A DNA stretch of 17,952 bases. Source: Pseudomonadota bacterium. Its GTDB lineage: Bacteria > Desulfobacterota > Desulfarculia > Desulfarculales > Desulfarculaceae. Position numbers and translations under genes: made by a program. Positions within the stretch are counted from its first letter, which is position 1. Every line of letters starts with the position of its first letter. A model generated the notes under the pieces. That model saw only the letters and a list, made by a program, of their open reading frames with translations, made no database searches and was not told where the DNA came from. The stretch is from assembly GCA_018902755.1 (NCBI GenBank), contig JAHIQI010000057.1, positions 1 to 17,952 on the forward strand. The letters are read 5' to 3'. Below are positions 1-7,096 of the stretch, piece by piece.

Positions 1-570
<570 letters not shown>

Positions 571-668
571 TTTTAATCATCCATGATCGCTCGATCCTTG
601 ATCGGGCTTGGTCAAAGCTCTGTTCAGCGCAAAAGCTTATCGCTCTATTTTATTGCCGGAAACACAGT

Positions 669-785
<117 letters not shown>

Positions 786-793
786 TTATTTTA

Positions 794-835
794 AGCCCCC
801 GCTGATCGCAAGATCGGCGGGGGCTGTTCTTTTTT
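794..835 (+). terminator. rRNA operon intrinsic terminator
   Basis: A 14-bp stem (794-807 with 812-825, one G-U pair) closed by a GCAA tetraloop is followed by a T-rich tract. It lies 9 nt after 5S and ends the rRNA transcript. Confidence 0.92.
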
Positions 836-1142
836 GGGGAAGCAAAAAATAAGTCTTTACTCTTTGCTATTTAAGCCAAGTTGGTTTTTTTATGTGCTCC
901 CGCATTTTCATGCTTTCCACAACCCCTCGATATCCGGGGAATAACCTAGCTGCATCGATAGTTTATTTTTCCAGCAACCATAGCACTTTGCCTGCCTCTT
1001 CTTGAGGTAAAGTGAAATGCTACATAATAGGAAAAAAATCCCAAATGGTTGCGCTTTATGCGTTTCTCAATCAGTCAAACCTATATAGCCATTAAAATAT
1101 ACTGGACGCTGGTAACATAGAAACAAAACACGGAGGCTCGCC
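836..1142. other. AT-rich intergenic region between rRNA operon and first protein gene
   Basis: No convincing gene is seen in these 307 nt. The stretch is markedly more AT-rich than the coding DNA that follows. It contains an imperfect hairpin (984-993 with 1005-1014) and a weak -10-like TATACT at 1098-1103 that could serve the gene starting at 1143. No matching -35 is obvious. Confidence 0.5.
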
Positions 1143-1547
1143 ATGTCCTTTACCGGCAACCTGGGCAACTGTTTCGCGGGCGGGGCCCTGGGCGGCCTGG
1201 CCAACGCCCTGGTGGTGTGGCTGGCCGGGGCCGCGGGCATAACCCACGCCCTGGGGGTGGCCATCGCCCCGGCGCTCGGCCCGGCCATGATCTATCAGCG
1301 CATGGTATGGGGGGGCATCTGGGGGCTTTTGTTGGTGCTGCCGGTCTTGAGGGGCTCGATTTTTTGGCGGGGGCTGGTGTTTTCCCTTGGCCCCACGGCG
1401 GTGCAGCTGTTGGTGGTGTTCCCCCACGTGGCGGACAAGGGCCTTTACGGCCTGGAGCTGGGCGCGCTCACCCCTGGGTTTGTGGTGTTGTTTAATGCGA
1501 TATGGGGGTGGGCGGCGGCGGCGTGGCTGAAGGCCACGGGGCGATAG
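1143..1547 (+). CDS. Small multi-pass membrane protein, function unknown
   Basis: This encodes 134 residues rich in Gly, Ala, Leu and Trp, with about four hydrophobic segments (roughly 10-33, 38-62, 72-95 and 105-130), so an inner-membrane protein is likely. The start is supported by a GGAGG Shine-Dalgarno about 8 nt before the ATG at 1143. Recurrent aromatic-glycine patches such as VWGGIWGLL and a conserved-looking PTAVQL segment suggest a real family of uncharacterised proteobacterial membrane proteins, but I cannot assign a function or a domain name. It stands alone, with AT-rich DNA upstream and a palindromic repeat starting 3 nt after its stop codon. Confidence 0.8.
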   Translation: MSFTGNLGNCFAGGALGGLANALVVWLAGAAGITHALGVAIAPALGPAMIYQRMVWGGIWGLLLVLPVLRGSIFWRGLVFSLGPTAVQLLVVFPHVADKGLYGLELGALTPGFVVLFNAIWGWAAAAWLKATGR

Positions 1548-1550
1548 GCC

Positions 1551-1670
1551 CGGCTTCACCAGCTGCCCGTGGGCTGTGTTACCGGCATCGCTTAGGCCTC
1601 GACGTAGCTTAGGCTACGCCTACGGCCTGCGCTCGCCGGACGCCTAACCCACGAACACCTGGCGAAGCCG
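1551..1670 (+). repeat. 120-bp palindromic intergenic repeat, copy 1
   Basis: This is one of five related imperfect palindromes in the window. The end arms 1551-1562 and 1659-1670 are reverse complements with one mismatch. The centre, around 1610, carries the family core GCCTCGACGTAG...CTACGCCT.CGGC. It begins 3 nt after the stop codon of the gene ending at 1547. Confidence 0.85.
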
Positions 1671-1708
1671 GTGGGAAAGCCGGTCGTATTGCTTTACCGT
1701 CGCCAGCT

Positions 1709-1735
1709 TCGCCTGCCGCCGCCTGGCTGTGCCGC
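1709..1735 (+). repeat. Fragment of the palindromic repeat (3' end only)
   Basis: The stretch resembles the right-hand end of the 120-bp repeat, including CTGGCTGTGCCG. It lacks the core and the left arm. It lies between copies 1 and 2 and looks like a deleted third copy. Confidence 0.5.
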
Positions 1736-1736
1736 C

Positions 1737-1855
1737 CGGCTTCGCCAGACCCCGCATGGCTGCGTTGTCGGCGTCACTCGGTCCTCGGCGTAGGTAGACT
1801 ACGCCTGCGTCCCTCGTTCGCCTGCCGCCTTGCCCTGCGGCACCTGGCTGTGCCG
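1737..1855 (+). repeat. Palindromic intergenic repeat, copy 2 (119 bp)
   Basis: Same family and orientation as copy 1, but the most diverged member. Left arm CGGCTTCGCCAG (1737-1748) and right arm CTGGCTGTGCCG (1844-1855) pair imperfectly. The core is GGCGTAG-GTAGA-CTACGCC: the innermost bases differ from the other copies, while the GTAG/CTAC pairing is kept. Confidence 0.8.
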
Positions 1856-1861
1856 GGGGAA

Positions 1862-1890
1862 GGGATGGCGAGGATAAACCCCGCCCCTAC
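1862..1890. repeat. CCCCGCCCCTAC hairpin repeat, decayed copy
   Basis: It shares GGATAA.CCCCGCCCCTAC with the copy at 11954-11980. The left arm of the hairpin has decayed here. It directly follows palindrome copy 2. Confidence 0.6.
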
Positions 1891-1901
1891 ACCGGACACC
1901 C

Positions 1902-1943
1902 AGCAATAGCGTAGGTTGGGTAGAGCGAAGCGAAACCCAACAA
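1902..1943. repeat. GTAGGTTGGG...ACCCAAC dispersed repeat, copy 1
   Basis: A 42-bp element that includes GCGTAGGTTGGGTA and AGCGAAGCGAA; TTGGGT and ACCCAA can form a stem. It is nearly identical to 9526-9567. From memory, similar GTAGGTTGGGT.AGCGAAGCGAAACCC motifs are scattered through intergenic DNA of many unrelated bacteria. Confidence 0.75.
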
Positions 1944-2022
1944 TCCCTATCTTTTCGCGACCATCCGCCACACTGCCCGGCGGCCCACAGGCCGTTGGCC
2001 CGCCCAGGGGCCTCCGCAGCGC

Positions 2023-2358
2023 CTAGACCTCGACCATCGGCAGCTCGGCTCCGCAGTTGGAGCACACCAGCCCGCCCTGCTGCTGCTCCTGGGAGCAGGC
2101 GGCGCAGCTGTGGCGCAGCTCCTTCTTGGAGATGGAAATCTTCACCTTGGTGTTTTGCCCGATGCGTACCGTGCCCTTGGGTTTGGTGGCCTCTACCCAC
2201 AGCAGCACGTCACCGAAGCGCACCTGATCGTTGGGCTTGATGGTCTTGCCGTTGAGGGCCTTGAAAAAGTCCTGGCCCTTTTCGCGCAGCACCGGCGCGT
2301 CCTGGGCGCTTACCATCAGCGCCACTTTCTTTCCCGGCATTGCCTCTGCTTGCTGCAT
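2023..2358 (-). CDS. Small zinc-ribbon protein, function unknown
   Basis: This encodes 111 residues. The C-terminal third has two Cys pairs, C85-x2-C88 and C99-x2-C102, the pattern of a zinc ribbon. The N-terminal 80 residues are rich in beta-type alternation (for example GDVLLWVEA and GQNTKVKISI) and may form a small beta domain that I do not recognise. The start is chosen at 2358 because AAGGAGG lies 6 nt upstream of it; another ATG two codons earlier has no spacing from that site. The open frame continues further upstream, but through repeat DNA. The leader is formed by one arm of the inverted repeat at 2375-2396, so its expression signals may have been brought in or altered by that element. 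No neighbour suggests a pathway. Confidence 0.72.
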   Translation of the reverse strand: MQQAEAMPGKKVALMVSAQDAPVLREKGQDFFKALNGKTIKPNDQVRFGDVLLWVEATKPKGTVRIGQNTKVKISISKKELRHSCAACSQEQQQGGLVCSNCGAELPMVEV

Positions 2359-2374
2359 CGCCATCCTCCTTTTT

Positions 2375-2631
2375 AGCCCGCATATTTCATGAGGGCCGCG
2401 AGTCCGGCTGCGCCAGCCTCCGGCATACGGTGTTGCCGACTGCGCTCGGGCCTCGACGTAGCTATGGCTACGCCCGCGGCCCTCACTTGCCGGTCGCCTT
2501 GTCTGCCGCTGGCTGGCTGTGCCGGTGGTGAGTACAAACTGCACTTTTATAATGCGAGAGTTTTTCATAGCGGCCCTATGAATACGGATTCGTTGCCCAT
2601 TGCCACCCAGCCCTCATGAAATATGCGGGCT
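2375..2631. mobile_element. MITE-like unit bounded by a perfect 22-bp inverted repeat
   Basis: Positions 2375-2396 and 2610-2631 are exact reverse complements of each other over 22 bp (the arm contains CATATTTCATGAGGGC). The 257-bp interval has no credible gene and contains palindrome copy 3. No target-site duplication is clear and no transposase is nearby. It could instead be two independent insertions of the same hairpin repeat in opposite orientation. Confidence 0.5.
2405..2524 (+). repeat. 120-bp palindromic intergenic repeat, copy 3
   Basis: The left arm CGGCTGCGCCAG (2405-2416) and right arm CTGGCTGTGCCG (2513-2524) are present. The core GCCTCGACGTAG-CTATGG-CTACGCC.GCGGC lies in the centre. 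The orientation is the same as in the other copies. It lies upstream of the zinc-ribbon gene, inside the inverted-repeat-bounded unit. Confidence 0.82.
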
Positions 2632-2635
2632 GGCA
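2601..2635 (+). repeat. Hairpin repeat with ATGAAATAT loop, copy A
   Basis: A 35-bp element that matches 16118-16152 with a single difference. TGCCA(ccc)AGCCC can pair with GGGCTGGCA across a loop containing CATGAAATATG. The inner 22 bp also occurs inverted at 2375-2396. Confidence 0.75.
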
Positions 2636-2989
2636 TGGCCCCACCTGCGCATTCGGCAGTTGCTGGCGTCCTGGGTAACAAACAAGTCCGCCCGGCCCAG
2701 ACGCCGGACCGGCGATGGTGCTGAGAGGGCGGTGGATGCGGCTGATTTGGGCGTAGAAGAAGGCGATCACAGCGGAGATAACGTCGTCTAGAGGAGCTAC
2801 GGCATCAGTGTAGTTGACATGCAAACTACGCGTTGCTCTCGCTCAAGGCCGCCCCCTGCGGAAGTGCGCGCAGGGAAGCATTTGTATTTTCCAACTACGA
2901 TCTTTGCACGTAAGGCCCAGGGAAGCAAGGACATTAGGCGCAATAACATCGATGAATGATTTGTTGGCCCAAGGCCAAACGGTGGCCGT
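2636..2989. other. Intergenic region without a convincing gene
   Basis: Open frames here are short, have no ribosome site and run into repeat DNA. A short inverted repeat GTAGTT...AACTAC (2810-2815 and 2824-2829) flanks a TTGACA-like hexamer. Just before the operon's last gene ends (minus strand), AAACGG/CCGTTT (2977-2982 with 2986-2991) and TTGGCC/GGCCAA form overlapping small hairpins that could be a weak terminator. There is no good T-tract. Confidence 0.4.
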
Positions 2990-3151
2990 TTATTTGCCCT
3001 GGGCAGCCAGCCAGGCCTGGTAGCGCTTGTAGCCGGGGCACCAGCCGGTGTGCCAGCGCCAGAGCTTGGCCCAGATGGATGAGGGCTTCTTTTCGGCGTA
3101 GCGCTTCATGGTGCAGGTGGCGCAGGAAGGCTCCTTGCCAAGGTTGGCCAT
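2990..3151 (-). CDS. 53-residue Cys/Trp-rich small protein at the end of the ddl operon
   Basis: A short gene begins with ATG at 3151, two bases after the ddl stop codon. It has a GGAGG ribosome site inside the last ddl codons, so translation is probably coupled to ddl. The product starts MANLGKEPSCATCTMKRY and ends WLAAQGK. It contains a CxxC pair (residues 10 and 13), one more Cys near residue 38, and an aromatic segment with five Trp (residues 27-48). This pattern suggests a small metal- or nucleic-acid-binding protein, but no function can be assigned. Codon use matches its neighbours, which supports it being real. Confidence 0.75.
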   Translation of the reverse strand: MANLGKEPSCATCTMKRYAEKKPSSIWAKLWRWHTGWCPGYKRYQAWLAAQGK

Positions 3152-3153
3152 GT

Positions 3154-4089
3154 TTAGTCCTCCAAAGCCAAAGCGAGCAGCTTGTCGATAAAGGCGGGGA
3201 AGTCCATGCCCGCGGCGGCGGCGGCCTGGGGCAGCAGGCTGGTCTCGGTCATGCCGGGGATGGTGTTGGTCTCCAGGGCCAAGGGGCCGTCCTCGGTGAG
3301 GATGAAGTCGGTGCGTGAGTAGCCCTTTAGGCCCAGAGCCCGGTGGGCGGCGATGCCCAACTCCTGCACCCGCTTGGTGACGGCCTGGTCCACCGGTGCG
3401 GGGCAGATCTCCTGGGAGCCGCCTGGAGTGTACTTGGCGGTGAAGTCGAAGAAAGTGGACTGTTCGCCGGGGATGATCTCGATCAGGGGCAGGGCGTTGA
3501 GCTCCCGGTTGCCCACCACCGCAGCGGTGAGCTCGCGCCCGGTCAAGAGCCGCTCGGCCAGGATCACCCGGTCCAGCTTGAAGGCGGCCTCGATGGCCGG
3601 GGCCAGGTCCTTTATTTCATGCACCATGGAGATGCCGAAGCTGCTGCCCTCTCTGGCGGGCTTGATCACCACCGGTAGTCCCAGCTCTTCCATCACCCGC
3701 CCGGCGGGGTCGGGCTCGCCGCGCCCCAGCACCACGTCCGGGGCCACGGGTATGCCCGCCGCCCGGAAAAGCTCCTTGGCCCGGGGCTTGTCCATGGCCA
3801 GGGCGCAGCCCAGCACCCCGGCGCACTGGTAGGGCAGGCCCACCAGATCCAGCAGGCCCTGCAAGCGGCCGTCCTCGCCGCCGGGGCCGTGCAGCATCAC
3901 CAGGGCCACGTCGAACTCCCCGGCCCGCCGCACCAGCTCCACCAGGTCGGTGGCCGGGTCGAAGGTCTCCACCTGGTGGGGCAGGGCCTCCAGGGCCTTG
4001 GCCACCGCGCGGCCCGACTTCAGGCTCACCTCCCGCTCGCTGGAGGTGCCGCCCATGATCAGGGCCACCTTGAGGGCTCTTTGGCTCAT
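3154..4089 (-). CDS. ddl: D-alanine--D-alanine ligase
   Basis: This ATP-grasp enzyme joins two D-alanines for peptidoglycan precursor synthesis in the cytoplasm. At 311 residues it has the usual DdlB length. Family signatures are clear: GGTSSEREVSLKSG (13-26), HGPGGEDGRLQG (67-78), the ATP-binding lysine in VIKPAREGSSFG (141-152), YSRTDF (257-262) and the metal/substrate motif LETNTIPGMT (272-281). The serine of EGSS and the tyrosine of the AKY segment (Y220) are those expected of a D-Ala-D-Ala rather than a D-Ala-D-Lac enzyme. Its start codon overlaps the stop of the HD-domain gene (TAATG), so it is within an operon. No other cell-wall gene is adjacent. Confidence 0.96.
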   Translation of the reverse strand: MSQRALKVALIMGGTSSEREVSLKSGRAVAKALEALPHQVETFDPATDLVELVRRAGEFDVALVMLHGPGGEDGRLQGLLDLVGLPYQCAGVLGCALAMDKPRAKELFRAAGIPVAPDVVLGRGEPDPAGRVMEELGLPVVIKPAREGSSFGISMVHEIKDLAPAIEAAFKLDRVILAERLLTGRELTAAVVGNRELNALPLIEIIPGEQSTFFDFTAKYTPGGSQEICPAPVDQAVTKRVQELGIAAHRALGLKGYSRTDFILTEDGPLALETNTIPGMTETSLLPQAAAAAGMDFPAFIDKLLALALED

Positions 4090-4670
4090 TAAAGCTCCAC
4101 CGGTTCCGGGGTGACCTGGGCCGGGGTGCGGCCGTGGTCGATGTGCGAAAAGATTTGGATCTCCGCCTGCTGGGCCCGCTCCAGGCCCAGGGCGATGCGC
4201 TCCTCAATGACCGGGTCGCCCCGGCCGTAGCGCTGGGTGATGTAGGCGAAGCGCTCGGGCAGGGTCACCAGCTGGTCGTGGGTCACCCGCTTGTCGGCGT
4301 AGTTGACCAGCATGGTCTCGTCCAGGGGTTGGTAAGGGGGCAGCAGCACGTGGTTGGCCACCAGGTAGGCCAGGGGCCGGTAGCCCAGCTCCTCCATGAT
4401 GCGCCCGCCTTCCAGGTCGTGGCGGCACTTCTGGCCCAGGCACATGGTCTTGGCTATGTCGTGCAACAGGGCCCCGGCCTCCACCGCCCGGCGGTTGAGC
4501 ACCAAGCCTGATTCGGCGAGCCAGTCGGCCAGGCGCAGGGCCACCCCGCACACCACCATGGAGTGCTGGCGGATGTTGTCCAGCATGGCGAACTCGTCCC
4601 ACAGCTCCATGATCTGGGCCGTGGAGGGCAGGGGAGTGCCGTCGGGGAAGCTGGGGACCAGCTCAACCAA
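4089..4670 (-). CDS. HD-domain phosphohydrolase
   Basis: This encodes 193 residues. A compact HD domain is visible: His36 in IRQHSM, the His70-Asp71 doublet in LLHDIAKT, and Asp126 in NYADKRV. These are the metal ligands of the HD superfamily. Extra histidines (H84 in RHDLEGG, H107 in ANHVLL) are typical of small HD hydrolases acting on nucleotides or phosphate esters. The substrate cannot be read from the sequence. It overlaps mobB by 8 nt upstream and ddl by 1 nt downstream, so it is co-translated with both. It may be a housekeeping phosphatase carried along in the operon rather than part of cofactor or wall synthesis. Confidence 0.88.
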   Translation of the reverse strand: MVELVPSFPDGTPLPSTAQIMELWDEFAMLDNIRQHSMVVCGVALRLADWLAESGLVLNRRAVEAGALLHDIAKTMCLGQKCRHDLEGGRIMEELGYRPLAYLVANHVLLPPYQPLDETMLVNYADKRVTHDQLVTLPERFAYITQRYGRGDPVIEERIALGLERAQQAEIQIFSHIDHGRTPAQVTPEPVEL

Positions 4671-5322
4671 GGCGCACCTCGATTTTTTCTGCCTCGCCGG
4701 TGCCCTTCAGGGAAGACACGAAGCCGCGCAGCATGCCCGAAAGGATGGTGGAGACGAAGGCGTTCATGGGAAGCTCCTGGCCGTCCAGATACAGCTTGGC
4801 CGGCTCCGGCGGCGGGGTCACCGGCTTCACCGCCTCCAGCAGGAAGTCGGCCAGGGCCACCGGGTCGTCGGCGTCCACCACCGGCAAGCCCGCCTCGGTC
4901 CCCTGGCCGCCACGGCGGGCCAGGGCCAACAGCTTGCCCCCGGAGGGCAGCACCGGCTCCCGTTCCGGGGCCACCACCTCGATCTTGGGGATGGCCGCGC
5001 TCTTGAACCCCTCGGCGATTACCAGGTCCATGCCCGCCATGAGCCGGGCGGCCAGGGCCCGGGGCCCGGCCCCGGCCAGGCCGGAGGCCTCCAGCCACAC
5101 CCCCCCCGCGTGGGACAGGCCCACCCTGGTGGACCCGGCCTGGGCCAGGCGCTGGCTGTCCTTGCCTTGCCACTCGGCCGGGGTCTCGATCGGCCCGCCA
5201 TGGCCGTGGTGCTTGAGAACCCCCACCTTGAGGCCGCGCGCCTTGAGTTCGGGCAGCAACTTTTCCAAGAGGGTGGTCTTGCCGCTGCCGCTGGCTCCGC
5301 AGATGCCGACTACCGGGATCAT
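4663..5322 (-). CDS. mobB: Molybdopterin-guanine dinucleotide biosynthesis protein MobB
   Basis: This P-loop GTP-binding adaptor helps MobA form the guanylated molybdenum/tungsten cofactor. Evidence includes the Walker A motif GASGSGKT (9-16), the KVGVLKHHGHG segment after the first helix, and DLVIAEGFK, all MobB hallmarks. At 219 residues it is longer than the roughly 170-residue enterobacterial protein. The extra C-terminal 50 residues (LYLDGQELPMNAFVSTIL onwards) resemble a tail I associate with deltaproteobacterial MobB, possibly a partner-binding module. The start at 5322 has AGGAG 4 nt upstream, inside the stop region of the lipoprotein gene. Its presence implies molybdo- or tungsto-enzymes such as formate dehydrogenase elsewhere in the genome. 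Confidence 0.93.
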   Translation of the reverse strand: MIPVVGICGASGSGKTTLLEKLLPELKARGLKVGVLKHHGHGGPIETPAEWQGKDSQRLAQAGSTRVGLSHAGGVWLEASGLAGAGPRALAARLMAGMDLVIAEGFKSAAIPKIEVVAPEREPVLPSGGKLLALARRGGQGTEAGLPVVDADDPVALADFLLEAVKPVTPPPEPAKLYLDGQELPMNAFVSTILSGMLRGFVSSLKGTGEAEKIEVRLG

Positions 5323-5329
5323 GGGACTC

Positions 5330-5620
5330 CTAGCCTGGCTTGGTGAAGGACTTCAGCTTCACTTGGCCATTGATGAATTGGACGTTGATGGTGCCGTGTT
5401 TGTCTTTCCAGGTGGCCGAGGTGCCCGAGACCCCGCCCAGGCTCACGCCCTTGCTCTCGGTGGGCTCGCCCAAAAGGTGGATAACCTCCTTGAGGGTCAT
5501 GTTCACCTTGATCTGGTCGTAGGTTTCCTGGTCATAGCTGGTGCCGCAGCCCGCCGCCATAAGCAGCAGCAGCGCGGCCAGCAGCACGGGCAAAACCTTG
5601 GCGAGAGGCAGTTTTTTCAT
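5330..5620 (-). CDS. Small outer-membrane-type lipoprotein, BamE/DUF3862-like
   Basis: This encodes 96 residues. A signal peptide (MKKLPLAK plus a Leu/Ala core) ends in MAAGC, a lipobox with Cys25 as the likely lipidated residue. The mature part has the sequence IKVNMTLKEVIHLLGEPTES followed by a Trp-containing beta segment and a VQFINGQV strand. That is the alpha-alpha-beta-beta layout of SmpA/BamE-like and DUF3862 proteins. The start at 5620 is preferred over one 7 codons upstream because GGAG lies 7 nt before it and it begins with the signal peptide. It is the first gene of the minus-strand operon, 7 nt ahead of mobB. The exact role is unknown. Confidence 0.85.
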   Translation of the reverse strand: MKKLPLAKVLPVLLAALLLLMAAGCGTSYDQETYDQIKVNMTLKEVIHLLGEPTESKGVSLGGVSGTSATWKDKHGTINVQFINGQVKLKSFTKPG

Positions 5621-5825
5621 GATGTCGCTCCCTGGGGCCAAGGGCGCAAAATCGCGCCTTTCACACCCTATCCAGCATAATCCCGAGGGGCGGGACGGTC
5701 AAGACGCCGGGGAATGGAAAGGGGCCTTAAGTTGGGCCTTGGCCTGGTGATTTGGCGGTGGAGGGGGCGGTGTTGTGCCCGCCCCACGCTTGTGCCACGC
5801 TGAAAGGCAAGTAGCCCCGCCCGCC

Positions 5826-6293
5826 TCAGAGCAGCAACAGCAGGCTGAGCGCCATTACCCCCATGCCCGCGATGAGCCCGTAGATGCACAGGTGGTGGTG
5901 GCCGTAGGCCTCGGCGGTGGGCAACAGCTCGTCCAGGGAGATGAACACCATGATCCCGGCCACCGCCGCGAACATGACGCCCATGAGCGAGGGGCTGAAC
6001 AGGCTGCGCAAGAGCAGATAGCCCACCAGGGCCCCGGCGGGCTCGGCCAGGCCCGAGAGGAAGGAATAGAAAAAGGCCTTCTTGCGGCTGCCGGTGGCGT
6101 AGTAGATGGGCACCGCCACGGCCACCCCCTCGGGGATGTTGTGGATGGCGATGGCCACGGCGATGGCCAGGCCCAGGGCCAGAAGCTGGGTGTTGGTGCG
6201 CTTGGCCACCAGCACCGCGGCGCTGCCCAGGCCGGTGGCCAGCCCGGCCAGGATGGTCAGGGAAAAGGCTAGGCCGACGTGTTCAAGCTGCAA
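5826..6293 (-). CDS. ZIP-family metal transporter (ZupT-like) with a large internal deletion
   Basis: The 155 residues match the first and last parts of ZupT-type zinc/divalent-metal importers, which are normally about 260-270 residues. Residues 1-41 (LTILAGLATGLGSA...KRTNTQLLALGL) correspond to TM1 and the following loop. Residues 42-155 (AIAVAIAIHNIPEG...GSRKKAFFYSFLSGLAEP...ISLDELLP) correspond to TM5-TM8. The middle, with TM2-TM4 and the first metal motif (normally HNFPEG), is missing without a frameshift. The remaining HNIPEG is at 51-56. Translation starts at TTG (6293) with GGGGAG 6 nt upstream. The product is probably non-functional as a transporter, or works only as an unusual half-size form; an assembly error is also possible. 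Confidence 0.85.
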   Translation of the reverse strand: MQLEHVGLAFSLTILAGLATGLGSAAVLVAKRTNTQLLALGLAIAVAIAIHNIPEGVAVAVPIYYATGSRKKAFFYSFLSGLAEPAGALVGYLLLRSLFSPSLMGVMFAAVAGIMVFISLDELLPTAEAYGHHHLCIYGLIAGMGVMALSLLLLL

Positions 6294-6397
6294 GGTGCGC
6301 TCCCCAAAGATTGATGGCTGCCCCCAGTATAGCCTTGTCCAGGCCTCATTTGCCTGGGCGACCGCTTAGGCCCCATTATAGAAGGATGGCGGCGGCC

Positions 6398-6426
6398 TTG
6401 CCCCTGGGGCGGCACTCTGCTAGAAA
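6398..6426 (+). promoter_or_regulatory. Candidate promoter of the purine group
   Basis: TTGCCC (6398-6403) and TAGAAA (6421-6426) are 17 bp apart and 30 bp before the IMP cyclohydrolase start. The match to the sigma-70 consensus is modest. The intergenic gap is divergent, shared with the ZupT-like gene. Confidence 0.35.
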
Positions 6427-6456
6427 AGTGGGATACTCAACCAGCGGAGGCAGTTA

Positions 6457-7053
6457 ATGGACCGCAAGATAATGCGCGCGCTCATCAGCGTGACCGACAA
6501 GGGCGGGGTGGTGGATTTCGCCAAGTCCCTGGCCGATATGGGGGTGACCATCATCTCCACCGGGGGCACCATGAAGGCCATCAAAGACGGCGGCGTGCCG
6601 GTGACCGGGGTCAGCGAGATCACCGGATTTCCCGAGATGCTCGACGGCCGGGTCAAGACCCTGCATCCCCGGGTCCACGGCGGCATCCTGGCCCGCCGGG
6701 ACGACCCCAAGCACCGGGCCCAGTTGGCCGAGCACCACATCGCGCCCATCGACCTGGTATGCGTGAACCTCTACGCCTTCGAGGCCACCGTGGCCAAGGA
6801 GGGCTGCACTTTTGCCGACGCCATCGAGAACATCGACATCGGCGGCCCCTGCCTGATCCGCGCCTCGGCCAAGAACTGCGCCGACGTCACCGTGGTCACC
6901 GACCCGGCCGACTACGCCGCGGTTATCGCCGAGATGCAGGAAAACGGAGGCGGCACCAGCCTGGCCACCCGCAAGAAGCTGGCGGCCAAGGCCTTCCGCC
7001 TGACCAACCACTACGACGGAGCCATCGCCGACTACCTGGAAAAACAGGTCTAG
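6457..7053 (+). CDS. purH: Stand-alone IMP cyclohydrolase (N-terminal PurH domain only)
   Basis: This catalyses closure of FAICAR to IMP, the last step of purine synthesis. The 198 residues align with the N-terminal (MGS-like) half of bifunctional PurH: ALISVTDKGGVVDFAKSL, ISTGGT, GFPEMLDGRVKTLHPRVHGG, DLVCVNLYAFE, and ENIDIGGPCLIRASAKN. The open frame stops cleanly at the domain boundary, and no AICAR transformylase domain follows in any frame. The formylation step must therefore be done by a separate enzyme elsewhere, an arrangement I recall from other deltaproteobacteria. GGAGG lies 6 nt before the start. It is the first gene of a group that also holds purD-purE. Confidence 0.93.
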   Translation: MDRKIMRALISVTDKGGVVDFAKSLADMGVTIISTGGTMKAIKDGGVPVTGVSEITGFPEMLDGRVKTLHPRVHGGILARRDDPKHRAQLAEHHIAPIDLVCVNLYAFEATVAKEGCTFADAIENIDIGGPCLIRASAKNCADVTVVTDPADYAAVIAEMQENGGGTSLATRKKLAAKAFRLTNHYDGAIADYLEKQV

Positions 7054-7096
7054 GCGGCGTTTTTTATTGCTTCATAGGTCCGCCAAGGAGAAGCCC

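Noticed and set aside
2576..2824. An 82-codon minus-strand open frame in the repeat-bearing gap
   Set aside because: It runs into the inverted-repeat arm, has no ribosome site, and the product resembles no family. A decayed gene cannot be excluded.
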